A program made the translations under genes and the position numbers. Shown one piece after another: positions 34,286 through 47,644 of a stretch of 64,000 nucleotides of DNA. The notes beneath the pieces were generated by a model, which did not search any database, was not told where the DNA came from, and saw only the letters and a list, made by a program, of their open reading frames with translations. How positions within the stretch are numbered: the first letter of the stretch is position 1; the number at the start of each line of letters is the position of its first letter. The DNA comes from Tetracentron sinense (taxonomy: Eukaryota; Streptophyta; Magnoliopsida; Trochodendrales; Trochodendraceae), in contig CM026559.1 of assembly GCA_015143295.1 (NCBI GenBank), positions 25,062,826-25,126,825 of the forward strand. Direction: 5' to 3'.

Positions 34286-35140
34286 GTTGAGTTTTCTCTT
34301 CTATTTGGAGTAGGGTTAATTTGAAAGAAAGGGAGAGGAAAAATCGGGCTGCTTTGGTACTTATTTTTTGGTGAACTGATTAGGGGTCCGTTGGATCGTT
34401 AGTACAAGTGAGGTGATGTTCTTAGGTTAAACCCCAAGCAAGATCCCAAGCAGACGAACTGGATCCAGGATTGAGGAGTATATTTTGGCTTACTATAGAT
34501 TGACTAAAAATGGGGACTGCCCCTTATTAGGGATGGCAATTGGTTGGGTTTAGGATGGGGCGCCCCCAACCCTACGCTGCCCCTAATGGGAAGACTCCTA
34601 CCAGTTTTCGTCCTAAACCCAGGGTAGGGTGGGGCGGGTGAGTTACTATTTTCATAAAAACACTTCTTAATCGATTAATTGGGGCAGAACAATATTATCC
34701 TATTATAAGTAATATATAAAGGTATTTTTTTGCATAATTAATGGGTAAGAGAGTGATTTTACATTATAAATGGGGGTAGGGCAGGTTGGGGTGGCATAAT
34801 AAACCATCATTACCAAGACCAAAAGACGACTCGGAATTTAACCGTTCATTAGCAAACTCACCCCCTATTCCGTTTAAGAGCTCCCAAAACCCGTCCAATA
34901 GGGGTGGGTCGGGTTACCCGATTATCCCGGCCCAAAGTCGGGCTCGCACAACCCAAGTGTATGGAATTTCAAAGAAGTATTATGAGTATTATTCTATTTA
35001 TTTATTTAGTTATTTTTTCTACAAAGTATTATAGTTTGGTAATAGGTTATTTTTGTTATTTTTCTTTACCAAAACTATCCTCATTCCTCCCTTCTTTTTT
35101 AATTTTATTTTGAACAGGGATAGGCGTACCATGAAATTTA
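34286..35140. other. Intergenic with GC-rich hAT-like remnants
   Basis: TAGGGATGGCAATTGGTTGGG near 34,528 and TAGGGGTGGGTCGGGTTAC near 34,900 look like hAT MITE starts, with GGGGCGGG/CCCGCC-type bodies, but neither partner end could be placed. The rest is AT-rich with nothing recognised. Confidence 0.35.
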
Positions 35141-35261
35141 TTTACAAACCCAAGGCTGGACCTCATTGATCCAGCTCCCCCTATTAAATACTCTCACCAA
35201 TTATGATGGGAGTATTACGAGGGGGAGGCTGGATAATTGAGGTCCAGCCTTAGGTTGTAAA
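35141..35261. mobile_element. Small foldback element beside the unit B boundary
   Basis: TTTACAAACCCAAGGCTGGA and its near-perfect inverse (TCCAGCCTTAGGTTGTAAA) bound 121 bases. The right arm is repeated once more at about 35,275-35,300. It lies about 140 bases before the start of unit B and could relate to the duplication junction, but that is a guess. Confidence 0.55.
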
Positions 35262-35750
35262 AAGATTGATCCATTGAGGGTCCAGCCTTAGGTTGTAAAA
35301 GATTCATAGGTACGTAAATATTTTCCCTTATTTTTTAATTTTATAAAAGAGGAGTCCGCTGTCACTCTTGTAGAGTCTCCCTAGCATTCCCTTTAAAACT
35401 ATTTTTAATTGCCAGCTGTTAGTGGGCTAGTGATTGATGGATGGATGTTCATGCCCCGAACATACCATAACATACCATACGATCTTGGAATATATTGGCC
35501 CGTATTATTGTTGGGCTTCTCACTCTCACAAAGCCAACTCAACTCCCATGAACTCTAGTTAAATTTTTTTATCTCCCGGTTAAAATTTTTTTATTTGATT
35601 TTTTTTTAAAAACTAAGGATAGATGGTGAACTCTAGGATGAGTGAATCTTAACCACAATTAAATAGAATGACACTTGGCATTGAAAGGGGACCTAAGCCG
35701 CACTTCTTGCATCACCGAACGAGGAGGTGATTATTTTCCTAGAATGGGAT

Positions 35751-36301
35751 CTTCTCCAGTGTAAATTGTAACCATTTGGGCCAAACCGGTTACAAACCCT
35801 GTGTCACCACATGTCTCTTTTTACACTCCTTAACTGTGGTTAAGAATCATCTACCCCTAGGGTTCACCCACCTCACTTCGGTTTTTAGAAAAAATATTTT
35901 AAAAAAATTAACCCTCGGAGTTGATAAATTTTAACCACAGTTAACAAAATTTTTTATTATTTCTTAAAAAAAGATCTTCTCCAGTTGTAACCGGTTTTGG
36001 GCAAAACCGGTTACAACCCTGTGGTCACCACATGTCTCTTTTTACACCCTTTAACTGTGGTTAAGAATCACCTACCCCTAGGGTTCACCCACCTCTCTTT
36101 GGTTTTTAGAAAAACTATTTTAAAAAAATTAACCCTAGGAGTTGATAAATTTTAATCACAGTTAACAAATTTTTTTTATTATTTTAAAAAAAAACCAAGA
36201 ATAAATGGATGAACCTTAGGGGTGAGTGAATCTTAACTATAGTTAAGAGGTGTCAAAAGAGGGGTAACCGGTTTTGGTAAAACCGGTTACAACTGGAGAA
36301 G
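35751..36301. mobile_element. Inverted-repeat MITE with duplicated arm (unit B)
   Basis: Counterpart of 358-911 with the same arm-arm-arm structure. A few bases are lost in the first palindrome (GTAACCATTTGGGCC in place of the perfect dyad). Confidence 0.68.
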
Positions 36302-36670
36302 AATACGTCCCTTTTCCTTATTGTTGACCTCTACATTTCTATAGTCAAGAGTCGGATTTAAGATCCACTGAGATCCTTTTGTCCTGCGAAATTTTCCTTC
36401 TTGACGGGCCAAACATCTTTTTCCTGGTTATATCGCCTATCTTTTAGATAAGCCTCTTAAAGGGCGCGTGCTTGAACAGTACTTCTACTACATTCATCAC
36501 ACCTAGCACTCCATTTTTTCTTTCATTAGACTTTTCTCTTTGAGCGTGGACCCATCGGAAAGGGACACGACTATAACATGTTACTAGGTCTTAAGGGCCA
36601 TGACCTACAACACTTGTTGCAAAATCAATTATGACTGCAATAATTCATATGAATAAATGCCTTCACCTTA

Positions 36671-36810
36671 TGCTCTGTTTGTTTTGAAGTAAAATAGAGG
36701 AAAACAAATGAATTTCACGAAAAATGTCAGTTATCCTAAAAAAAAAAGTACACTTGGAAAATGACATTTTCTATAGAATTCATTTGTTTTCTCTTATTTT
36801 ACCTCAAAAC
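36671..36810. mobile_element. Tourist-like MITE, 3' end lost (unit B)
   Basis: Counterpart of 1281-1427. The last part (AAACAGAGCATTAG) is deleted, so the element runs from CCTCAAAAC straight into GTGTGTAATT. Confidence 0.75.
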
Positions 36811-37390
36811 GTGTGTAATTTTTTTTTGGTAAGATTAGTGCGTGTAGACTTTCTCTACATTAAAGGAACTGGGTCTTCTTCCAATAGAATGAAATGACCA
36901 ACTGATACGTGGCTCATAATTGATTGTCCAACCCATTCACCTCATTCCCAACACTCGACTTACAATATTAATTTAGGATTTTTCCGGTAGAACTCTCCCC
37001 TTTGTACAATTGGGAAAGAAAGCGAGAACTATTTTGTTTTCCAAAAATGCTAGCCCTAGTTGGAGTCTTCCAGAGATGCAAGGTTGTGGTAACAAGTGTC
37101 AAACAATCTTACAAGGTAACAATCCCACGTGCTGCACCCACTCTCACTTTGGGGCCTTGAATTTTTTTTGACTTAGTGCATCTTGGGCGAGAACGGATCA
37201 CAAGCAATTGCGAGAGTTCAATCGCATATATGGATCTTAACTATTGGTAGAGGTTTATTTAATCTATATTTCCCGCTTTTTTTTCTCCTCCAATAGTCAA
37301 GCGCCACACGTGCCATTGAACTCTCTTGAGTTCAATCGCAATTGGCTGCGTTTCGGGCTAGTTAATTTTGGGTTAAGAAAATGCCACCAC
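36811..37390. other. Intergenic, nothing recognised (unit B)
   Basis: Counterpart of 1428-2012 with few base differences. No supported gene. Confidence 0.35.
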
Positions 37391-37861
37391 TAGGGTTGTA
37401 AACGGATGCAGATATTATCCGTATCCAATTTGTATCCGAATCCGTTTAGTCAGATAATTATCCGGATAGGTATTTGGCGGAGCGGATTCGGATAGTAAAA
37501 TATTATCCGTTTATAATCGGATATGGATTCGGATACTGTTATATCCGATCTGATAAATATCCGTCCGATTATATAATATATATGAATAATATATTTTAAA
37601 TTTATAAATTAACATAACCTTTAAAATATATTTTTTAACAAAAATTTATATGTTTTTTAAAAATTAATTTATATTTTTTTAAAAATTAATAGGATAATTC
37701 GAATACTATTTGAATCTAGATATTTTAATCGGAGTCAGATACGGATATCATATTTCACTATCCACCGGATATTTATTCGGATTCGGATATTTGGATATAT
37801 AATCGGATACGAATTCGGATATACCAATATCCGCTCCAAATTTGTTCCATTTACAGCCCTA
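37391..37861. mobile_element. hAT MITE, 471 bp (unit B)
   Basis: Counterpart of 2013-2483, same length, same imperfect 8 bp flanks (GCCACCAC and GCCGCCAC). Confidence 0.85.
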
Positions 37862-37979
37862 GCCGCCACTGATTGAGAAAAGAATAGATGCTAATGCACT
37901 GTCTTGTTATCTATAAATATCTAATACTTGCTTATCCTATTTCAGCAACCGCTTCTACAACACAAGCCAAATCTGGGTA

Positions 37980-40900
37980 ATGGCGAAGCCTCACCTCGTC
38001 TTTCTCGTTACAGTGTTGTTGGTGCACTCATGCATAGTTGCATTCGTAGCATCTTTGTCCGACTTTACGGATCTGTCGGCTTTGATTGCCTTCAAGGCCC
38101 GAATTACGGTTGATCCTGATAACGTATTGGCGTATAATTGGACTACCATGTCCTCCTTCTGCAATTGGATCGAGGTCTTTTGTAGACACCATAGGCAAAG
38201 GGTCACTGTAGCGCCTCGAAACTTTTTGTACCTAATGAATAGTGTTTTCATAGCCATTGGCCTTTCACATCGTCTAATTAATAAATAAGGAAGAATTTAG
38301 AAATTCTAAAACGTCATAAATGTTTCTTTTCGAATGACGAATCCAACGTAAGTTGAATCGTCAAAATCCGACAAACGAGTCAAAAGATATGGCCGAAATA
38401 GCAAAATACCTGTAGGCACTGATCGCTAGGGATCAATCGGTTCACAACCGATCGCTCGGTCCAAACTAGCGATCAATCGGTCCAAAACCGATTGATCGGT
38501 ATCTATTGACTGGTTAACTTTTTTGTATGGGGAAAAATTCCAGAGAAGGTATTTTCAACCGATCGTTCGATCAAAAACACCGATCGCTCGGTTGGGCACC
38601 GATCGCTCGGTCATAAGCACCGATCACTCGGTCTTTCGCGTTTTTGCAGAATTTCATTAAGGGAATTTTTGGTCTTTTGGCCATCACCCCTTGGCTTTAT
38701 AAGCCTTGCTCAAACCTTGGGTCCCCACACACCATCCTTAGAGATATTTGAGAGAGAGGGAGAGAGAACCTAGGGTTCCTAAGGTCCCTTGCATTTTAGA
38801 GGAAGATCAAGGGTTTAAACACTCTAGAATCATCACTAAGCTTGGATTTTTTCAAGCCCAAGCCTCAAGCTCGTGTGGAGCTCCTTTTCAAGCTAGGGCA
38901 GCGTCTTCCACGGCATTCTCAAGAGTTTTTCCTCTTCTTTTTTTTAAGGTTAGTACACCCTACTAACTCCCTTAGCAATAACTAGGGTTTATTTTGTAAA
39001 TGATGATGTGTTTTCCCCTTTTCTTTGAAATATGCCATTTTCCCTAAACCTAAACAAGATGAATAAGTGAATGTGTGGAATGTATGAATGAAGGGTGGAT
39101 GTTGAGGCGATTGGATGCCGTGTTGGTTGATGATTGTGTGTTGGAAAAATGAAGGATGAACATTTCAAGCATAAGGAATATACTTTATGTGGTTTGATAA
39201 AATATATGCACTAAGAAGTTGAAATCAAATGACTATAAATGGATTGCACGCCATGTGTTTGATAAAATACCTAAACGAGGATTTAATGGATTTAAGGAAG
39301 AAAAATGAAAGTAGGCTTATTGTAATTTTTCCTAAAAATGATAAGTTGATCAAATGCTCCATATGTTGTCTAAATTCTTGCATGATTATATTAAGAATAA
39401 GAATGTTATACATCTTCCCTTTTATTACACATGCTATCATGATCACTACAAGTGCTACACACACGATTCATTTTATTTATTCATGTCATCATGATTATTA
39501 CACATTGCCACACACACACCCATGCATGTATTTATTGAGATTTTCCTAAAAGTATAAAGTATACGAACAACAAGAACAAGAATGTGATTCATGATATGAA
39601 TGATAAAGCCGGATATCGGGCCGGTCAAGGGTAGGGCATATCCTTAGGATATGTCATACCTGGCTCACAAGAAAACAAGCATGATTGATAAAGCCGGACG
39701 TCGGGCTGGTCAAGGGTAGGGCATATCACAAGATATGTCATACATGGCTCACAAGAAAACAAGATAAGGGGGTTGGTGTACCTTTTCTACATATATATAT
39801 ATTTCACTGAAGGAAATTTACATTCTCGGCTCACAAGTTGCCTCAAGGGCACTAACCTCTGGCTCACAAGTATACAAGCAAGTCAAGTCAAGAACATGTC
39901 AAGAATATGACAAGAACAAGCATGACAGGTGTGATTCCCACGATACAAGAACAAGACAAGAATAGGTTTTAACGCGACAAGCAAGTTTTGTAAAACAAGA
40001 AAAGCTATTTTCAAGAACAAGTCATGATTTCCAAATATGGGTTTTACCGGAGTTTTTGCATTCATTCAAGCATGTCAAGATTATCACATTGCTTTACTTA
40101 CTGTTATTTGTTATGTACTGCTACTATTGCTTTAGATTGAAATGATGAATTATATTTTGTTGCTTTTGTGTGATTGTTATTGCTATGGTTAGCTAGTATC
40201 TTGTACTGACTAAGTATTTCATACTCAGCTGTGCTTTTATGTCGTCAGGTACCGAGGAAGCCCTCAACCCTGAGCCTTGGGTTGAGAAAGAGTATGTTGA
40301 GGAGAGAGAGCCTCCTATCCCGATACAGTCACAGGAGGATAGAGACCGCGAGTGTGTCCCTATTTAGATTACTGTTAGAAGAGAGAGTTGTGAGGGTTCT
40401 TATTTTGTATTTGATAGGTGGGCATGTCCACCTTTATTCTTATGATTATGTTTGTATATGTTAACTTGGAATACTTGTTTGAGTTACAGAAGAAAAAAAA
40501 AGTTGGTTCACGCTTCCGCACTTATGTTTAGCTTCCATACTCTGATTATTATTGCTATTACATTATGTTAGCCTTTTTCATTACAGGATGGTTTGGCAGG
40601 TACGAATAGTCAACTCTAAAGTATCCCTTAGCTCCTAGGGGGTATTAATTTTGGGGCGTGACAGTCACACCTTTGAATCTTTCTAACATGGGTATCCATG
40701 GAACCATTGAGCCGCGACTTAGCAACCTGTCCTTCCTTTTCTCTCTCGACCTCCGAAACAATAGTTTCCATGGTTACCTACCCAACAACCTTGGCCAAGT
40801 AGGTCGCTTGAGGCAACTCTACATGGGGGGGAATGTATTAGAAGGAATGATTCGGCCAAGTTTATCCCAGTGCAGGGAACTTGAAGAAATAGCACTGGAA

Positions 40901-41094
40901 CTCAACAAGTTGAGTGGATATGTGCCAAGAGAGCTTGCAATCTTACCTAAGCTTCATGTCTTACTTCTTTTTAATAACAGTCTTACTGGCAGTATCCCTC
41001 CTTCTCTCGCAACCTCTCAATGCTAGAGAAGCTTGTATTTTCTAATAATAGCCTACGAGGAAGTATTCCACAAGAGCTAGGTAATCTCCATAAT
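37980..41094 (+). pseudogene. LRR receptor pseudogene 1B
   Basis: Counterpart of 2602-5712: signal peptide, LRR N-cap, the same solo LTR at the same site, then about six LRRs and the same abrupt end. It differs from 1A by a few substitutions (CIVAFVAS instead of CIVAFVES in the signal region) and by a one-base loss near 41,007 (CTCTCGCAACC), which ends the LRR frame earlier than in 1A. A TATA box sits at 37,909-37,920. It was already dead before the duplication, because the LTR and the truncation are shared. Confidence 0.88.
38207..40663 (+). mobile_element. Solo LTR, gypsy type, in pseudogene 1B
   Basis: Counterpart of 2829-5280, 2,457 bp, flanked by GTCAC at 38,202-38,206 and 40,664-40,668. 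The palindrome cluster near 38,420-38,635 has changed in part (one site GATCGTTCGATC), and four extra bases lie just before the terminal TTGGGGCGTGACA. The TATA box is near 38,695. Confidence 0.88.
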
Positions 41095-41690
41095 AAATCG
41101 AATTTGATATGCCGAAATAACAGTTCGGCTGAGCATTGAATAGCTCAGCGTATACAAACCACTAGCTAACAGTGTTACAATATAAATCATACCATGCTTA
41201 CAATTCAAAGGGAAGAAATTCACATGCATGCTTAAATCCAAGTGCAAAAACCATACTTAAAAACTTGCCTTAAATGTGCATATGTTTGTAAAACCCATTT
41301 TTTTTCTTTACCACTTGCTTGAAAAACCATTACTTCATGCTTTACGAAACTTGTCTTGTTCTTGTGAGAATCAGGCTTGTCTTGTTAACATCATGCTGGA
41401 AGCTAGATGATTAGTTCCCTTTGAAACGACTTTAAGCAGGGTATGTAAATACCTTTCATTGAATATGCTTGAAACTGGGCCACTAACATCCTTGACCAAC
41501 CCTTTCGTTTGGCATTATCATTTACATCTTATCTTTGCTTGAAGCCGGATATAACATATCGTTGGATATGCCCTATCCTTGACCAACCCTTTGTTTGACT
41601 TTGTCATTCTTGCTTGTGAAATTTCGTGAACGTTCTTGTGACTTTACTTGTGATTCAAATACCCGAATTTGAATATTCTGAAACATTCTT
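41095..41690 (-). mobile_element. Reverse gypsy LTR fragment (unit B)
   Basis: Counterpart of 5713-6290, with the same hairpin and the same junction to the LRR remnant. Confidence 0.6.
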
Positions 41691-41709
41691 TGGCAACCCT
41701 TTGCCTATG

Positions 41710-44700
41710 AATACAAGTCCATTTTGAATATAGTTCCTCAAAGAATGTTTCAGAATATTTTATATGATATATGGAAAGGGAGGAAGCCTAATCTGAAGTA
41801 TATCAAAGTTTAGGGATGCTTAGCACAAGTAGGACTCCCAAACTTGAATAATTCGAAGGTAGGCCCAAGAGATACAGACTGTGTCTTTATTTGTTATTCA
41901 TTGTCAAGTAAGGCTTATAGGTTCCTCAACCTAGAGATACTGGCACCACATTTGATTGTGGAATCAATCAATGCAGATTTCTTTGAGCATGTCTTCTCGA
42001 TGAAGAAAAGTTTGGATTTAGTGGGGGTTTAGCCTGAGTCAAGCAACAAAAGGAAGGAGCTAGAAAATCCTGAAGAGATTGAGCCAAGGAGGAGTTCAAG
42101 AAGTAGAATTCCCAATGACTTCAGGCCAGACTATGTCTGCTTCATCGAGAAAGATCCAGTCAACTATGTTGAAGCTATGTCATCCAATGACCCTGTGTTT
42201 TGGAAGGAAGCAGTTGACTATGAAATGCACTATATCCTTTCTAACAACACTTGGACTCTTGTGAATCTATCCCTAGACAGTAAACCAATAGGTTGTAAGT
42301 GAATTTTTAAGAAGAAGCTTAAACCAGATGGTACTGTTACTGTCAATAAATTCAAAACGAGGCTCATAGCTAAGGGGTTCAGGCAGAGAATAGGCTTCAA
42401 TTAATTTGATACCTATGCCCATGTAGCTAGGCACACTACCATTAGGCTCCTGATTGCTTTGGCTGCAATCAAGGACCTTATTATCCATCAGATGGGTGTC
42501 AAGACTGTTTTTATAAATAAGAAATTGAGGAGGAGATCTATATGGATCAACCAAGAGGTTTCATTCTTGTAAAGAATGATCAAAAAATTTGTAAATTGTT
42601 AAAGTCACTTTATGGCCTCAAGCAAGCTCCAAAGAAGTGAAATGAAAAGTTCAGAAGGATTCTACTCGCTGAAGGCTTCCAGACTAATGGCGGAGATATT
42701 TGTGTGTATAGAAAATTAGATGGAGACTCTAGAGTCATCATGTCTTTATGTGGATGATATGCTGATATTTGAAACGGATCTTGAACGTGTTAAAACTAAG
42801 ATGTTCCTATCATCCAATTTTGATATAAAAGATTTGTGCGAAGCTGATGTTATCTGGGTATCAAAATTATTCAAAGTAGTCAAGGAATAACACTTTTACA
42901 ATCAAACTACATTGAGAAAGTTCTGAAAAGATTTAACTACTTCGACAGCTCTCTAGCCCCTATTCCAGTAGACTCTAGCCTTAAATTGGTTAAGAACCAA
43001 GGCAGAAGTGTTTCTCAGTTGGAATATTCTCAAGAGATTGGCAGTCTAATATATGTCATGCATTACACAAGGTCCGACATTGCCCAGGTAGTAAGAATGC
43101 TGAGTAGATACACTAGTAACCCTAGTGATGAGCACTAGAAGGCACTGATGCAAGCCATGAGATACCTTAAGGGTACTGCATCATATGGATTACATTTTGG
43201 AAAGATTCCAACTTACTGAAGGGTACATCGATGCGACGTGGAACTAATGTCTGGACAAGTCCACATCAGTGTCAGCCTAGATTTTCACAACAAGAGGAGG
43301 AGCCATCTCCTGGAAATCAATGGAGCAGACGTATATTACTCATTCCACTATGGAATCAAAGTTTATTGCTCTCTCATCAGTAAGAGAGGAGGCTGAATGG
43401 CTTAAGAATGTATTAGTAGACGTACCGATATGGCTATGCCAGCTATAACAATTTATTGTGATAATCAGACGGTAATGCTGAAGGCATATAGGGAAAACTA
43501 TAATGGCAAGTCTAGACAAATACGTCTAAAGCACATTCATATGCGATGACTGATAATTGACAGTGAGATCATTGTTCAGTATGTTAAGTTAAAAGAGAAC
43601 TTAGCATATCCTTTATCAAAGGGACTTGGCACAAACCTTGTGATAAAGATATCCAGATGAATGGGATTGAAAGCCTTGTAACGTTTTTTACTAGGTAGAA
43701 ACCTAACCTGATGAGTTTCTCATGTTCAATGGGATAACAAGTCTTTGTAATTAACTGTTTGAGTACTATCAATAAATAATTTATTTTCTTATATCTCATT
43801 TGAGATGAATCCTTTCTTGGAGTAGTGTGGATAGTGTGTTTATTTGTAAATTTCCAACCAACTTATTATCCTGCTAAAGTTGAGAACTTTAAGAATTCTC
43901 TTAATGAGTGTTATAAAGCCTTAAATGGCTGAAAGTATTATAGGATCAGTCTAGATAGACTAACCTTTTTGAGAGCCTAAAGTTCATCCCTTTCTATGAG
44001 TTTGGGCTTAACTCTAGATCTCTCTGTAAGTCGGGACCAGTGTAGACGTAAAAGTACCGAGTTGTATGTACAAATAACCTCTAAAAGGAATGTGTGTGTG
44101 ACAGGTTTGATTAGTAATTTGAGTTCGCAGTTCAAGGTAGGGCTATCAATGGATCGGATCATGATCTGGATCGGATCTGATTAGTCGGACTTTGGGCCCT
44201 ATATGTGATCCGTCGGATCGGATTTGGATCGGATCGGTGAAATCTGATTATAATCGGATCGGATCTGGATATAGGGTGATCCGATCCGATTAAAATCCAA
44301 TCCGATTAAATTAACTTTTTAAAATCATTTTAAATATATTTAATAGATTTTTTTATACATAAAGTATTAATTTTTAAAAAATTAACATTAATTAGAATTA
44401 ATGTAGGTAATATTAGATTTTTATATTATTAAAATAGAGTTCTTTTTTTTAAAAATAAAAGTTAATCGGATCAGATCGGATTCGAATCTTAGAAATATAA
44501 TCGGACTCAGATTCAGATCGATTAATTTATGATCCGGCGGATCTCGGATCGGATCTGTCAGATTCTTAATCGGATCGGATTCGGATCTAGGCAGATCCGG
44601 TCCGAATCCAACCTGTTGATAGCCCTAGTTCAAGGTTCTATCCACTAGGTTCTTATACTAGTTTTAACTTGTTTGCACTAAGTGAGGGTTCAAGTCGAAA

Positions 44701-44780
44701 GTCACCTTCATCTATGCACAGGATTTTCTAGAATGTCCATAATATAATCTTTTAAATAATTTTAAAATTAAGTGGGGGTT
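41710..44780 (+). mobile_element. Ty1/copia internal region, broken (unit B)
   Basis: Counterpart of 6330-9398, truncated at the same 5' point and with several breaks. Polypurine tract at 44,770-44,780. Carries the same hAT MITE. Confidence 0.85.
44138..44627. mobile_element. hAT MITE, 490 bp, inside copia (unit B)
   Basis: Counterpart of 8757-9245, flanked by GTTCAAGG at 44,130-44,137 and 44,628-44,635. Two small internal length changes. Confidence 0.9.
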
Positions 44781-45998
44781 TGTTGAATCTAATTTTAAAG
44801 TGATTTGTAAGTCAGTTCATAATGTTTTAAATACTAGGTTTCGATTCCTAAAAGTGTTTTGTTTTATTTCAAATAGATCCCTATTTAATTCAAAAATATG
44901 GTGTTTTTGCTTTTGGGGTGACTTGATGCTTGGTCTCCTTGTGAGATAAGCTCATTTCACTTGCATGTTTTCTCTTTGAAAATATAGCTGCACATCGGAA
45001 AGATAGAAGAAACTTTCCATCTTTATAAATGTTTTAAAACTTTACTAGAGTATAATCTTGTGGTGTAGGAAGCTCCTTTGGTATATAAGACATCCATTTT
45101 CATTGCCTTTACACCATATCTTTGGCGCGAGACCTACGCTCGTGCAATGAGCATGCGAGCGGCATGCACGTGCAGAGGGAAATTGGCTTTGGGTGCTATG
45201 AGGAATACAGTGCACTTCGCACATGCGCATCGTCGGTAGATGGACCATGATCGTGTGCTCCCTACAAGGAGACACGTGGCGGTCCGTGTGGGTGTGACCC
45301 ACGCAGATCTGGGTGGGTTCAACCAACCCATGCGGGTTGGTGGACCTGGGTTCTTCATGCAACCCATCGGTTGATAGTTGGAGTGGTTAGATTCAATGAA
45401 TTTGGACTGTTAGTAATTAGGGTGCTTAAGGCCCAACGAAAAGGTGTCATACCACTTGAGGCTCTATATAAGGAGGGGTTGAGAAGACTCAAACCCACCA
45501 GACGAAATAGAGAGCCCAGAAACTCTGTCGAAATAGAGTCAGAGCCCAAAACTAGTTATCCAGACCAATCCACAAAGGAAGAAGACCTCCATAATCAGTC
45601 CAACTAGAGAAGTTCTAACCATAGGCCCGTTCATGGTTCAAAACATATTCTAATTTCAGAATGTGATTCCAGAAATGGTTCATCACAGATTGGTGCTACA
45701 TGTAGCCCAATCATGGTGGCAAGCCCGAAAGGGCTAACCTATTGGTAGTCATTCAATTGACCCACTCAAACAGATCACTCTAACCGGTTAGTCCTCAGAC
45801 TAAACCAAATTGACAGATCGACATGAGATACTTGAATTAGACTGGCTAAGTCATCTTAATGGACACATCTAACAAATAGTCTAATTGGTTGGTTTACGGA
45901 TTAAACCAACTTGACTGATTGAATTGAGATAGTCCTAACGGACTCAACCCATTCGACCATTCCAATCCATATACTATTATGTTGCCAATATTATGGCA
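44781..45998 (+). mobile_element. 3' LTR of the copia element (unit B)
   Basis: Counterpart of 9399-10,616, with the TATA box CTCTATATAAGG near 45,462. The right end is approximate. Confidence 0.65.
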
Positions 45999-46217
45999 GA
46001 AATTATGGTTGGCCTAAACTCTGGATAAAAATAGATTAATCATTTAATCAGTTTTTGTTATTTTTTATAATATAATTTTAACTTATTATTTAATTGATTT
46101 CAATTAAATTTTAATTTTAACTAAACAATGGATTTTAATTAATTGGACTGAATTGCAAAATGATTTTTGGACTAAAATCATGATTATGAGTTTTAGATTA
46201 ATTAATTAAATGAAATG

Positions 46218-47644
46218 TGTTAACCAGTTATTGGACCTTAGAGGGGGGTGATTAGGGTCAATGGCTGATTTAAATTAATATTTAGCTTCTTTTTTGTGGA
46301 ATTTAAGATTGAGCTAAATTAACAGAGATAGAAACAATTAATTCAAAGATAAATGAAATGATAAGAGATAAAAAGTGCAAACACAGCAGAATTGTTATCG
46401 AGGTTCGGCACTCCCGCCTACGTCTCCGCCTCAAGCTTTCCAGCTTAAAGGATTCAACACGATTTCACTATCGCGCGAACTTCTTCTCGGGTGAAGCCCA
46501 AACCTTTACAATCTTTTTCCCAGATAAGGATTACCATCTTCAATGCAAGAGAATACCCTTTCTTGACTTCACAAAGCTCTCCGGCTTCTCGGACAAGAAT
46601 CCATGATTCTTGATTTCCTTCAATACAAAAGAGTTGTGAGATTTGAATCTAAATAATAAAGCTCTTTAATGAGCTGAATGAGATTGGAATGCACAATCTA
46701 TAAATCTCTCAAATAATGGGAATTGAAAACTCAAATAAAGAGAGATGGGATTCTAGGTTTTTCAATGATGTTCTTGATAAGAATTGAATGCTATTGAATG
46801 ATTTGATCAATGATAGTTGAAGAATAATTTCAGAGTTGTTTAAAACTCATTTATAAACTATATTTATAGTTGATGAATGAATAGTATCGTCGAAGAATTC
46901 ATAAATGCGAAAATAACCGTTAAAAACTTGCCGTTACGAGGTAACCATCTACGATTCATAAGACATAAAATTTTTAAACTTTCTATAACCTCAACCGTTG
47001 ACGGTTGGCCAATCCCTTGGCCCATCCGTCGACGGTTCAAGCTTAAATTCTCATGAACCTCTGGTTTTAAAGACCAATAAGATGAGAATGATTTCTTAAG
47101 TCTTTTGACTTCCCTTAATCATGATTTTAACCATATTTTAAGATGTCCTAGGGCCTTGGAGTATTTTTAAATAAATTCTAAGATTCCTAAGGTCAATCTA
47201 GGTACTTGAGCATTTCAACTTTCCATAATTTTGAGGACTTCTTACATAAGTCTTAGACTCAAAAATTTAATAATATTTTCTTTGAGAGTTCCTCTTCAAC
47301 TTGATCATGGCCTTTGAATTTGTCTTTGACTTATGATCTTCATTTCTTGATTATGGATCCATCTTGGACTTTGGGTATAATTTGAGATCTTTAATTTGAT
47401 TCACAAGACCCAAAGACTTGATCTTGACTTTGATGACATTGCATATGACTTGCAATTTGGAGTCCATCTTGGATTTTCTTTAAGTTACTTTTTTTCTTCA
47501 TGCCTTGATTTGATGTGCTAATGTTCTCTTAATCTGAATTTTACATAAACTTCATAGAACCATTAGTACCAACATGATCATTCTATGAATGTGTTATCAT
47601 CAAAATTATTAGGGGTACATAGAGTTGTAATTTTTAGGCTAACA
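46218..47644 (+). mobile_element. Solo LTR, 1,427 bp (unit B)
   Basis: Counterpart of 10,809-12,236 with identical termini and the AAATG duplication at 46,213-46,217 and 47,645-47,649. Confidence 0.82.

Noticed and set aside
35262-35402. Foldback at 35,141 as the cause of the segmental duplication
   Set aside because: It is near the unit B start but the unit A left junction is outside the window, so no comparison can be made.
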